Below are positions 1 through 7,318 of a DNA stretch of 26,120 bases, piece by piece. The first letter of the stretch is position 1. Each line of letters begins with the position of its first letter. The notes below the pieces were generated by a model that saw only the letters and a list, made by a program, of their open reading frames with translations, made no database searches and had not been told where the DNA came from. Source of the stretch: a virus; the IMG/VR virus record IMGVR_UViG_3300025098_002390, positions 1 through 26,120 of that record. One strand, written 5' to 3'. The position numbers and the translations under genes are program-made.

Positions 1-1
1 T

Positions 2-127
2 CTAAAGATTGGTATGCAAGAAGAAAAAGTAAACTATCTTGAAGCGATTATTAAAATGATTAGCAATCGTGGGTTTCAGCTTAAAACTATTGTTGATTGG
101 GAGAGATTTAGAACTGGTGCTATGTAA
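2..127 (+). CDS. uvsY: UvsY recombination mediator, C-terminal fragment
   Basis: The open frame enters from the left edge and stops at TAA 125-127, giving about 41 C-terminal residues. The end (YLEAIIKMISNRGF, then a basic/aromatic tail ERFRTGAM) resembles the T4 UvsY C-terminus (LDAIKSRGFAIKHIQDMRAFEAGK, from memory). UvsY loads the UvsX recombinase onto gp32-coated single-stranded DNA. The nearby uvsW gene fits the T4 uvsY–uvsW neighbourhood. Identification rests on a short tail plus synteny. Confidence 0.75.
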   Translation, partial: LKIGMQEEKVNYLEAIIKMISNRGFQLKTIVDWERFRTGAM

Positions 128-138
128 AACCAGAAAAT

Positions 139-146
139 CATAAATA
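139..146 (+). promoter_or_regulatory. Late-promoter-like box CATAAATA
   Basis: CATAAATA differs by one base from the T4 late box TATAAATA. It sits 60 bases upstream of the zinc-finger gene and 5 bases before a hairpin. The same box-then-hairpin arrangement occurs at 16880-16913 with a perfect box. T4 late promoters have no -35 element. The mismatch at the first position keeps confidence low. Confidence 0.35.
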
Positions 147-151
147 GAAGT

Positions 152-181
152 GTAGTTCACGGGACGGCAATCCCCAACTAC
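152..181 (+). other. Leader hairpin before the zinc-finger gene
   Basis: GTAGTT (152-157) pairs with AACTAC (176-181). Inside it GGGA (161-164) pairs with TCCC (171-174) around the loop CGGCAA, with a small asymmetric internal loop between the two stems. No T-run follows, so it is not a classical terminator. If the box at 139-146 is used, the hairpin would form the 5' end of the late transcript. Confidence 0.5.
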
Positions 182-208
182 TCTAGAAAACAAGAAGGAG
201 TTTCCAGC

Positions 209-613
209 ATGACTATTTATGATCCAATCGCAAACGCTTTAGGCTTAGATGCTATAGAGCGTACTATAGATAATTATGAACAATGTACGATATTAAATCC
301 AACACTAAATAGACAAGAGGCAATAGCTAGAAATAAGGAATCACTAACTTGCGACCGCTGCGGCGTGACTGGTGGTGGACCTAATATGTTAAGATGGCAT
401 TTTGAAAATTGTAAAAGCAAAGCAAAGCAATGTAAAGAATGTGGCAAAGATATTCCAATGCAAGGCATAAAGCCTTATCTATATAATCAAAAGAAGTTTT
501 GCAACAGAGCTTGTTATATGGAATCCAAAAAAGGAATTCCTCCTATTAAAATGACTAAAGAAGTGAGAAAGAAATTATCCGATGCCAGAAAAAGTCTACG
601 TAGAAAAGATTGA
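209..613 (+). CDS. Zinc-finger protein with NUMOD3-like tail
   Basis: 134 aa starting at ATG 209 behind a clear AAGGAG. Residues 48-68 form a Cys2-His-Cys finger (C48, C51, H64, C68), and a second cluster has C75, C78, C98 and C102. The C-terminus (about 108-130, KKGIPP followed by KEVRKKLSDARKS) resembles the NUMOD3 DNA-binding module that accompanies phage homing endonucleases. No GIY-YIG or HNH catalytic core is visible, so this is either a stand-alone DNA-binding protein or the remnant of a homing endonuclease. Its end overlaps the start of uvsW by 32 bases. The finger type is often seen in T4-like phage proteins of unknown role. Confidence 0.7.
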   Translation: MTIYDPIANALGLDAIERTIDNYEQCTILNPTLNRQEAIARNKESLTCDRCGVTGGGPNMLRWHFENCKSKAKQCKECGKDIPMQGIKPYLYNQKKFCNRACYMESKKGIPPIKMTKEVRKKLSDARKSLRRKD

Positions 614-2039
614 CAACGTATATGTGAAAGTACATGCAGAGCCATCAACTAAGATGGAGATGAGTGGATACTTTGAGTTTTACGTGCCTGGTTACAAGTT
701 CATGCCAGCATATAAAAATCGGGTCTGGGATGGTAAGCTGAGATTACTCAATACAATGACTGGTCTTGTCTATGCTGGACTTCTTCCGTATCTAGTAAAG
801 TTTTGCAAAGATCGTGACTATGAAATTACAATAGACGAACAACTATATCCTGAAAAAGTATATTACGAAAACGCAGGACATGATTTAGCAAAGGAGTTTG
901 ATAGTGCGTATGAACCAAGAGATTATCAAAACGATGCGGTTGCTCATGCATTATATAATCATAGGTCATTATTTCTGTCTCCAACCGCAAGCGGGAAATC
1001 CTTCATTATATATTTACTCGCACGGTCGCATGTAGAGCAAGGACGCAAAGTACTCATCGTAGTACCCACAACATCACTAGTGTCTCAAATGGCATCAGAT
1101 TTTGTTGAATATAATAAAGGTCGCCCTCTTGACATTCATAAGATTATGGCAGGTGTAGATAAGTCTGTTAATGCAGATTATACAGTTACAACCTGGCAGT
1201 CTATCTATAAACTACGTAAAGATTGGTATGAAAAGTTTGATGTTATCATCGGTGACGAAGCACACTTGTTTAAAGCAAAGTCTCTTACAAAAGTACTAGA
1301 GAAGACACCTCACATCAAGTATCGATATGGCTTTACTGGTACACTAGATGATAGTCAAACGCATAAGCTTGTTCTAGAAGGTTTGTTTGGACCTACAAAG
1401 CAAGTAACAGAAACAAAGAAACTTATAGACGATGGAACTCTAGCTGAGTTTGATATCAAGTCCCTAGTCTTATCATATCCCCCCGAAACAAGACAACTAA
1501 ATAAAAATAAGAGCTATCAAGAGGAAATAGATTGGATTGTTCGTAATGAAGCACGTAATAAATTTATTAGAAACCTTGCGTGGTCGCTTAAGGGCAATAC
1601 ACTCATACTTTTTCAATTCGTCGATAAACACGGTAAAGTATTACACCCACTCCTCGAGAAAGATGGAAAAACGATACATTTCATTCATGGGGGTGTTGGA
1701 GCAGAAGATAGAGAAGCAGTTCGAGGCATTGCCGAATCGACTACAGATAATATTATATTGGCTAGCTATGGTACCTTTTCTACTGGTGTTAACATTAAGC
1801 GTCTTGATAATATTATCTTTGCTAGTCCTTCTAAATCTCGTATTCGCAATTTACAATCGATTGGTAGGGTACTTAGAAAAGGTAACGGAAAAGATAAAGC
1901 AACTCTCTACGACATAGTAGATGACTTGTCATGGAAGACAAAAGAGAATTTCGCAGTAAGACATTTCAAAGAAAGAATAAAAATCTATAGTGAAGAAGGA
2001 TTTAATTTTAACATCTACAACGTTGATCTAAAGGGATAA
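582..2039 (+). CDS. uvsW: UvsW DNA/RNA helicase
   Basis: 485 aa, close to T4 UvsW (about 500 aa). The N-terminal DNA-binding part has the motif NRVWDGKLRLL (46-56). The SF2 helicase core follows: Walker A PTASGKS (134-140), DEAH box (225-228), motif III-like TGT (252-254) and motif VI QSIGRVLRKG (425-434). UvsW unwinds branched DNA and R-loops; in T4 it reverses stalled forks and ends origin-dependent initiation late in infection. The start overlaps the preceding gene by 32 bases and lacks a strong RBS, suggesting translational coupling. Confidence 0.95.
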   Translation: MPEKVYVEKIDNVYVKVHAEPSTKMEMSGYFEFYVPGYKFMPAYKNRVWDGKLRLLNTMTGLVYAGLLPYLVKFCKDRDYEITIDEQLYPEKVYYENAGHDLAKEFDSAYEPRDYQNDAVAHALYNHRSLFLSPTASGKSFIIYLLARSHVEQGRKVLIVVPTTSLVSQMASDFVEYNKGRPLDIHKIMAGVDKSVNADYTVTTWQSIYKLRKDWYEKFDVIIGDEAHLFKAKSLTKVLEKTPHIKYRYGFTGTLDDSQTHKLVLEGLFGPTKQVTETKKLIDDGTLAEFDIKSLVLSYPPETRQLNKNKSYQEEIDWIVRNEARNKFIRNLAWSLKGNTLILFQFVDKHGKVLHPLLEKDGKTIHFIHGGVGAEDREAVRGIAESTTDNIILASYGTFSTGVNIKRLDNIIFASPSKSRIRNLQSIGRVLRKGNGKDKATLYDIVDDLSWKTKENFAVRHFKERIKIYSEEGFNFNIYNVDLKG

Positions 2040-2042
2040 TAA

Positions 2043-2399
2043 ATGCAAAGATGTATCACTATCAAACTTAAAACGGGTGAAGACCTAATAGCAATCATGG
2101 ATGAAGAGTTTGATAATCGTGTTATCGTTCACAATCCTATTGAAATTAAGGTAGATCCACATCATGGGTTTTATGCTAAGTCTTGGTTACTTCTAGCTGA
2201 GAAGAACAGTGTATCCATATCTAAAGAAGACATACTCTTTTTAGATGATGCCAACATGAAAGCCATCCATCATTACGAAGAGTTCATTGATCAGACAAAG
2301 ACACATGCAACACCATTTGATGATGTAGAAGATGATCATGATGAACTAGAAGAGATGTTTACAGCAATGGTAGAGTCTAAGAACTCTAAAATGCATTAA
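2043..2399 (+). CDS. Small acidic-tailed protein, possibly Sm-like fold
   Basis: 118 aa beginning 3 bases after the uvsW stop. The N-terminal half (CITIKLKTGEDLIAIMDEEF, then a segment ending NPIEIKV) alternates beta strands in a way that recalls short Sm/Lsm-like domains, and similar proteins occur beside uvsW in marine T4-like phages. The C-terminal third (about 92-108) is very acidic (DDVEDDHDELEE). No catalytic motif is visible and the function is unknown. It ends the uvsW transcription unit. Confidence 0.75.
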   Translation: MQRCITIKLKTGEDLIAIMDEEFDNRVIVHNPIEIKVDPHHGFYAKSWLLLAEKNSVSISKEDILFLDDANMKAIHHYEEFIDQTKTHATPFDDVEDDHDELEEMFTAMVESKNSKMH

Positions 2400-2430
2400 T
2401 ATATTTCATAGATGTTATATATCATTATAC

Positions 2431-2457
2431 AGCCTTTCCTGATACCTGTCAAGGGCT
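2431..2457 (+). terminator. Possible weak terminator after the uvsW operon
   Basis: AGCCTTT (2431-2437) can pair with AAGGGCT (2451-2457), with one G-T wobble and a 13-base loop. T-rich sequence follows (2460-2477) but there is no uninterrupted T-run. It lies between the end of a gene unit and the gp55 promoter, where a terminator is expected. Confidence 0.3.
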
Positions 2458-2479
2458 AATTTACTTTTTAATTTATTCC

Positions 2480-2508
2480 TTGACAAACATTCTTTCTTAT
2501 GATATATT
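2480..2508 (+). promoter_or_regulatory. Sigma70-type promoter for gene 55
   Basis: TTGACA (2480-2485), a 17-base spacer, then TATATT (2503-2508). It lies 24 bases upstream of the gp55 start codon with an AGGAG RBS between. The host sigma70-type holoenzyme could read it early, which fits production of the late sigma factor before late transcription. Confidence 0.75.
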
Positions 2509-2532
2509 GGTACTAATTGTATAGGAGTTATT

Positions 2533-3093
2533 ATGGCAAAAAGAGCTAAGAGAAATTACGTCAACAATCCAGAGTTTTTGCAAGCAATCGTGAACTACAA
2601 AAAGAGTTGTCAAGAGGCAGAAGATTCTGGAGATGCTACTCCACCTATACCGAATTACATAGGTGAGTGCATATATCAAATATCAACCAAACTTGCAACT
2701 AAACCAAACTTCTCTGGTTATTCATATAAAGACGATATGATCAGTGACGGTTTAGAAAATGCTATTCAAGCATTAGGTAACTTTGACCCCACAAAATCTA
2801 GCAATCCGTTTGCATACTTTACGCAAATCATTTGGTATGCGTTCTTAAGACGTATCGACAAAGAGAAAAAGCAATTGTATATCAAACACAAAGTTGTCGA
2901 AAACTCTGTGATTCAAGGCACTGCTATTGAGAAGGGTCAAGACGATAAAGGTGATGCCGCATACATTGACTTAAATAATGATTACATGAATGACTTTGTA
3001 TCTACTTACGAAAAGAGAATGGATTCAAAGAAAAAGCAACAAAAGAAGACCAAAAAGGGTCTAGAGAAGTTTATGGAAAGCGATGAGAAATGA
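2533..3093 (+). CDS. 55: gp55 late-transcription sigma factor
   Basis: 186 aa, the size of T4 gp55 (185 aa). The region FSGYSYKDDMISDGLENAI and the following segment (NPFAYFTQI, FLRRIDKEKKQLYIKHK, about 71-120) is the gp55 signature, a diverged sigma region 2. gp55 directs RNA polymerase to TATAAATA late promoters, working with sliding clamp gp45 and coactivator gp33. The basic C-terminus ends with GLEKFMES, which could be the short hydrophobic clamp-binding tail expected here. The start follows AGGAG. Confidence 0.95.
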   Translation: MAKRAKRNYVNNPEFLQAIVNYKKSCQEAEDSGDATPPIPNYIGECIYQISTKLATKPNFSGYSYKDDMISDGLENAIQALGNFDPTKSSNPFAYFTQIIWYAFLRRIDKEKKQLYIKHKVVENSVIQGTAIEKGQDDKGDAAYIDLNNDYMNDFVSTYEKRMDSKKKQQKKTKKGLEKFMESDEK

Positions 3094-3254
3094 ATACTGG
3101 GTTACCTGTAGTTATAGCTGATATGATAGACAAAGTAAGTAATCAAAACATTCATCCAGAACAGCGACAACACTACGCAAGAACATTAGAAGTGATAATC
3201 GAACAGGCTCAAAAGGCCTTAAGAGTTTATGAAATGCATAGGAAACATAAATGA
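3090..3254 (+). CDS. 54-aa hypothetical protein between gp55 and gp47
   Basis: ATG 3090 overlaps the gp55 stop and the TGA (3252-3254) overlaps the gp47 start, so three genes are chained by ATGA-type overlaps. The 54-residue product is mostly helical, with HPEQRQHYARTLEVIIEQAQ (about 22-41) and a basic end (HRKHK). No domain is recognised. Reality is supported by the perfect tiling between two core genes rather than by homology. Confidence 0.7.
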   Translation: MNTGLPVVIADMIDKVSNQNIHPEQRQHYARTLEVIIEQAQKALRVYEMHRKHK

Positions 3255-4318
3255 AGATTGCTATATTGAATGATACACATTGGGGCGCACGAAATGATAA
3301 TGCTGCTATTGCAGAGCATATTATTCAATTTCATCGTGAAGTCTTCTTTCCGTATCTTATTGAGAATGATATTAAGACCATATTTCATTTAGGTGATTTG
3401 ACAGATAGACGAAAGTACATTAACTTTGTCACTGCAAAAAACTTAGAAGAAAACTTTATGAAACCATGCAATGACTTGGGTTTAGATGTTCACATCATTG
3501 CTGGTAATCATGACGTATACTATAAGAATACTAACGAGATTAATAGTCTACGTCAGTTGTATGGTGAAAGTAAATACGATAACATTAGTCTATATTGGGA
3601 CAAGCCAGTAGAGTTAGATATGGATGGGTGTAAGATTATGCTATCGCCCTGGATATGTCAAGACAATTACGATGCTTCTATTCAGGCGTTTGAGGAAACA
3701 AAGGCTCAAATCCTTATGGGTCATTTTGAGATAACTGGGTATGAGATGATGAAGGGTCAACTTTGTGATCATGGCTTGAACTCGACTATGTTTAATAAGT
3801 TTGACTCAGTGTACTCTGGTCACTTTCATCACCCATCTTCACTTGGTAACATTACGTACTTAGGCGCTCAATATGAGATGAATTGGTCTGACTTTGAGGG
3901 TTGGCGTGGCTTTAGTGTGTTTGATACAGAAACACGTGAGATAACAAAAATACAAAATCCGAATCAAATGTTTCATAAGATTATGTACGATGATGTTGAT
4001 ATGACCATAGAAGATGTGGCGAATCTTGACACTTCCCTCTTGACAAACACCTTCATAAAGGTTATAGTAAAGAATAAGACTAATCCTTATATCTTTGATT
4101 TGTTTTTAGATAGACTACAACAATCTAGTGCCGCAGACATTAAAGTCGTAGAAGACCATCAAAACCTTGATGTGATCGACGAAGATGAACTAGTAGATGA
4201 AGCACAAGATACGATGACGATTTTGACACAATACGTTCAGAACCTTGAGTTCAAAGGTGACAAGAATAAGGTAGAGCGTTTTTTGAGAGAATTATATAGT
4301 GAGGCCATGAGCATATGA
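3251..4318 (+). CDS. 47: gp47 recombination nuclease subunit (SbcD/Mre11-like)
   Basis: 355 aa (T4 gp47 is 339). Metallophosphoesterase motifs in order: NDTHWG (D8, H10), GDLTDR (48-53), GNHD (85-88), GHF (157-159) and SGHFHH (189-194). With gp46 it forms the T4 Mre11–Rad50-type complex that resects DNA ends to make 3' single strands for UvsX-driven recombination and recombination-dependent replication. It overlaps gp46 by 4 bases. Confidence 0.95.
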   Translation: MKIAILNDTHWGARNDNAAIAEHIIQFHREVFFPYLIENDIKTIFHLGDLTDRRKYINFVTAKNLEENFMKPCNDLGLDVHIIAGNHDVYYKNTNEINSLRQLYGESKYDNISLYWDKPVELDMDGCKIMLSPWICQDNYDASIQAFEETKAQILMGHFEITGYEMMKGQLCDHGLNSTMFNKFDSVYSGHFHHPSSLGNITYLGAQYEMNWSDFEGWRGFSVFDTETREITKIQNPNQMFHKIMYDDVDMTIEDVANLDTSLLTNTFIKVIVKNKTNPYIFDLFLDRLQQSSAADIKVVEDHQNLDVIDEDELVDEAQDTMTILTQYVQNLEFKGDKNKVERFLRELYSEAMSI

Positions 4319-6024
4319 TCCATTTTAAACTTGTTAGATTTAAGAATATTTTGTCTACTGGTAACGCATGGACAGAACTACCATTAGATAGTAATAAGTC
4401 TACATTGATTGTAGGTGAGAATGGCGCAGGCAAATCGACAATGCTTGACGCTATTTCATTTGCGTTGTATGGCAGAGCGTTTAGACAAATTAAGAAACCT
4501 CAGCTAATCAATTCTATCAATCAAAAAGACTTACAAGTAGAGATATTCTTTAAGATTGGTGCTAAAGATTATATCATCAAGCGTGGTGTAAAACCTAATG
4601 TGTTTGAGATATGGTGTGATGGTGAACTTATAAACCAAGACGCTGCAGCACGTGACTATCAAGCATACCTAGAAGAGAACATTCTAAAGCTAAACTTCAA
4701 GTCTTTTGGTCAAGTAGTTGTACTTGGTTCTAGTACATTTGTACCGTTTATGCAGTTAAGTGCTAAACATCGTAGAGCAGTTATCGAAGACCTTCTTGAT
4801 ATTCAAATCTTTACAACTATGAATACGTTGTTAAAGGAAAAGACAAACTCAAATAAAGATGAAATCACAGAGATTAAATATCAAATAGACCTCTTAGATA
4901 ACAAGATTGAAAGTGCAAAAGTACACAACGAAAGCATTCGTGAATTGCGTGAGGGTGAAGTTGTAAAGCTAAAAGATAAGTTACGTGAGCAGATTACACT
5001 CATTGAAGAAGAGCAAGCATCTGTAGAAGCTATCATGAATGAAGTACAGCAAATGGCTGAGGGTGTTAGTGACAAGTCAGGCATGAAAAAGAAGCTACAA
5101 GAACTGGAGAAAATCGATGGTCAACTTTCCACAAAGTTATCCAAGCTACGTAAAGACATTAGTTTCTACGAAGACCACGACAACTGTCCAACCTGCAAGC
5201 AAGGGATCGAACACGAATTTAAACAAGAAACAATCGAAGAGTCCACAGGAAAGATTGAAGAAATCGAAAAAGCCCAGACAGAACTCGACAATAGACTTGG
5301 AAGCGTAAACAAGCGACTTAGTGAGATTGATGATGTAGAGACTGAGATGGCTTCGAAGAACCTTAAGATGTCAGAGCATAACGCTAACTATAAGATGGCT
5401 ATGAACGTATGCAAGTCAATTAAAAAAGAGTTAACAGAGGCCGAAGAGCAAGTAGAAGCTATTGATAACAGTGTAATACAAGACTTAAAGACAGATTTAA
5501 CTACGTATCATACAAAGCAAAGTCAGTTGTTTGAGGATAAAGAAGTGATGTCTGTGGTATCATCTATGTTAAAAGATGGTGGTATCAAGACACGTATCAT
5601 CAAACAATACGTACCTGTTATGAACAAACTTATCAACAAGTATCTAGCGTCAATGGACTTCTTTGTACAATTTGAACTAGATGAAAACTTTAATGAAACG
5701 ATTAAGAGCCGATTCCGTGATGTGTTTTCTTATGCGTCTTTCTCTGAGGGTGAGAAACTTCGTATTGACTTAGCATTACTATTTACGTGGAGAGCCGTGT
5801 CAAAGCTACGTAACTCAACTTCAACTAACCTTTTAGTTATGGATGAGATTATGGATAGCAGTCTTGATAATGCTGGTACTGAAGAGTTTCTAAAAATTAT
5901 TAACGAAATTACCGCCGATTCAAATGTCTTCATAATAAGTCATAAGGGTGATCAACTATATGACAAATTCGATAACGTTATTAAATTTGAAAAGGTCAAA
6001 AACTTTAGCAGAATGGTCATATAG
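4315..6024 (+). CDS. 46: gp46 recombination ATPase (SbcC/Rad50-like)
   Basis: 569 aa (T4 gp46 is 560). Walker A GENGAGKST (34-42), long coiled coil from about 180 to 420 interrupted by the zinc hook CPTC (291-294), ABC signature FSEGEKLR (476-483), Walker B LLVMDE (506-511) with the following D-loop SSLD, and a switch His (SH, about 542-543). It is the ATPase partner of gp47. The hook Cys pair is intact, so metal-mediated dimerisation is expected. Confidence 0.96.
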   Translation: MIHFKLVRFKNILSTGNAWTELPLDSNKSTLIVGENGAGKSTMLDAISFALYGRAFRQIKKPQLINSINQKDLQVEIFFKIGAKDYIIKRGVKPNVFEIWCDGELINQDAAARDYQAYLEENILKLNFKSFGQVVVLGSSTFVPFMQLSAKHRRAVIEDLLDIQIFTTMNTLLKEKTNSNKDEITEIKYQIDLLDNKIESAKVHNESIRELREGEVVKLKDKLREQITLIEEEQASVEAIMNEVQQMAEGVSDKSGMKKKLQELEKIDGQLSTKLSKLRKDISFYEDHDNCPTCKQGIEHEFKQETIEESTGKIEEIEKAQTELDNRLGSVNKRLSEIDDVETEMASKNLKMSEHNANYKMAMNVCKSIKKELTEAEEQVEAIDNSVIQDLKTDLTTYHTKQSQLFEDKEVMSVVSSMLKDGGIKTRIIKQYVPVMNKLINKYLASMDFFVQFELDENFNETIKSRFRDVFSYASFSEGEKLRIDLALLFTWRAVSKLRNSTSTNLLVMDEIMDSSLDNAGTEEFLKIINEITADSNVFIISHKGDQLYDKFDNVIKFEKVKNFSRMVI

Positions 6025-6034
6025 GGGGATCAAC

Positions 6035-6202
6035 ATGGAATTTGGTAGACTGGCAGCACTGGAAAGTAAACACAAAGATTTGCATTCACGAATAGAAGCA
6101 CTTGAAGCAGAAAGAGCGCCGGACAAATACATTACTCCACTTAAGAAAGAGAAGCTTTTAGTAAAGGACTCCATAGAAAAATTGAGATTGCTTGATGAAT
6201 GA
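6035..6202 (+). CDS. DUF465/YdcH-like coiled-coil protein
   Basis: 55 aa, starting at ATG 6035 behind AGGGGG. The pattern (LESKHKDLHSRIEALE, then a proline/lysine stretch ITPLKKEKLLVKDSIEKL) matches the small two-helix DUF465 (YdcH) family: hairpin helices with a conserved LKKEKL segment. The bacterial family is of unknown function. The gene begins the block downstream of gp46 and overlaps the next start by 8 bases. Confidence 0.7.
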   Translation: MEFGRLAALESKHKDLHSRIEALEAERAPDKYITPLKKEKLLVKDSIEKLRLLDE

Positions 6203-6896
6203 TAGAAAGTTTATATTTGACGTAGACGGCACATTGACCCCAAATCGTGGTCGTATCAACAAACACTTCGGTGCTTGGTTCTCTCGATTTTGTGATAGAC
6301 AAGAAGTTTACATTGTAACCGGTAGCGATAGACCTAAAACAATTCAACAATTGGGAGAGTATATCTACTATCAATGTAAAAGGGTGTATCAATGTTCTGG
6401 TAATGATGTTTGGATAAAAGATCAAAATTTAAAATCAAACGTTATAGAAGTATCGGATGAAATGCAAGAGTTTTTTGATGCATGTTTAGCGACTAGTGAT
6501 TTTGATATTAGAACATCACCTCATGTTGAGATTAGACCTGGACTAATTAACTTTACAGTGTTGGGTAGACAATCTAATAAGTCTGACAGAAATTCCTATA
6601 TAAAGTATGATAGAGAAAATAATGAGAGAGTAGAATTTAGCAGAACGTTTAACGAAAAGTTTAATCGTTTGGGCTATGAATGTAATGTTGCAGGTGATAC
6701 TGGTATAGATATTACTCTTATGGGTAATGGCAAGGAACAAATAATACAAGACTTTACACCAAAAGATAATATTATATTCTTTGGTGATAAGACTACTCCG
6801 GGTGGGAATGATCACTCACTAGCCAGTATTATACCAGATAGTTATACAGTGAAGGGTTGGACAGATACATGGGATATTCTAAAGGAAATAGAGTAG
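6195..6896 (+). CDS. HAD-family phosphatase/phosphomutase, PMM-like
   Basis: 233 aa. HAD motifs: DVDGT (9-13; nucleophile D9 and D11), VTGSDR (41-46) and FGDKTTPGGND (196-206). The cap region EIRPGLINFTVLGRQ (about 112-126) and GIDITLMGNGK (170-180) recall eukaryotic-type phosphomannomutase and sucrose-phosphatase-type HADs, where this segment contacts a sugar phosphate. A sugar-phosphate phosphatase or phosphomutase is likely; the substrate is unknown. ATG 6195 is preferred over the adjacent upstream TTG. It overlaps the following cytidylyltransferase, so the two are probably co-translated and may act in one nucleotide-sugar or polyol pathway. Confidence 0.8.
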   Translation: MNDRKFIFDVDGTLTPNRGRINKHFGAWFSRFCDRQEVYIVTGSDRPKTIQQLGEYIYYQCKRVYQCSGNDVWIKDQNLKSNVIEVSDEMQEFFDACLATSDFDIRTSPHVEIRPGLINFTVLGRQSNKSDRNSYIKYDRENNERVEFSRTFNEKFNRLGYECNVAGDTGIDITLMGNGKEQIIQDFTPKDNIIFFGDKTTPGGNDHSLASIIPDSYTVKGWTDTWDILKEIE

Positions 6897-7318
6897 TAGG
6901 GTTTACTGCGTCAGCCTTCGATTTACTTCATGCAGGCCACATCACTATGTTAAAAGAAGCAAAAGAACATTGCGATTATTTGATTTGTGGTTTAAACATT
7001 GACCCATCTATCGATAGATTAGATAAGAACTCTCCAATACAAAGTGTGGTCGAGCGTTACATTCAACTCTCGGCCGTTAAGTATGTTGACGAGATTATTC
7101 CATATAGCTACGAAAAAGACTTGACAGAGATACTAAAATCGTATACAATAGACATTAGAATTTTAGGTGAAGAATATAAAGACCAAGATTTTACTGGTCG
7201 TGAATTGTGTGACAGATTGGGTATCAAGCTTTATTTTAATAAACGTAACCATGACTTTTCATCAAGTGAATTGAGAAAGAGAATGTATGATAGACAAAAT
7301 ATTAACAGAGATAGTTGA
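6869..7318 (+). CDS. Cytidylyltransferase-like nucleotidyltransferase (TagD/HldE type)
   Basis: 149 aa from ATG 6869. Rossmann-type nucleotidyltransferase with AFDLLHAGH (16-24; HAGH is the HxGH site) and the C-terminal SSSELRKR (131-138), equivalent to the family's ISTS signature. The closest families are glycerol-3-phosphate cytidylyltransferase and the ADP-heptose synthase C-terminal domain: transfer of CMP or AMP from an NTP to a phosphorylated substrate. Overlaps both neighbours. A role in surface-glycan or DNA-decoration chemistry is possible but unproven; similar genes are common in marine T4-like phages. Confidence 0.85.
   Translation: MGYSKGNRVVGFTASAFDLLHAGHITMLKEAKEHCDYLICGLNIDPSIDRLDKNSPIQSVVERYIQLSAVKYVDEIIPYSYEKDLTEILKSYTIDIRILGEEYKDQDFTGRELCDRLGIKLYFNKRNHDFSSSELRKRMYDRQNINRDS

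Noticed and set aside
1537-1917. 126-codon + strand frame inside uvsW
   Set aside because: It lies wholly within the helicase core in another frame; the hydrophobic composition is a frame-shift artefact and it has no RBS.
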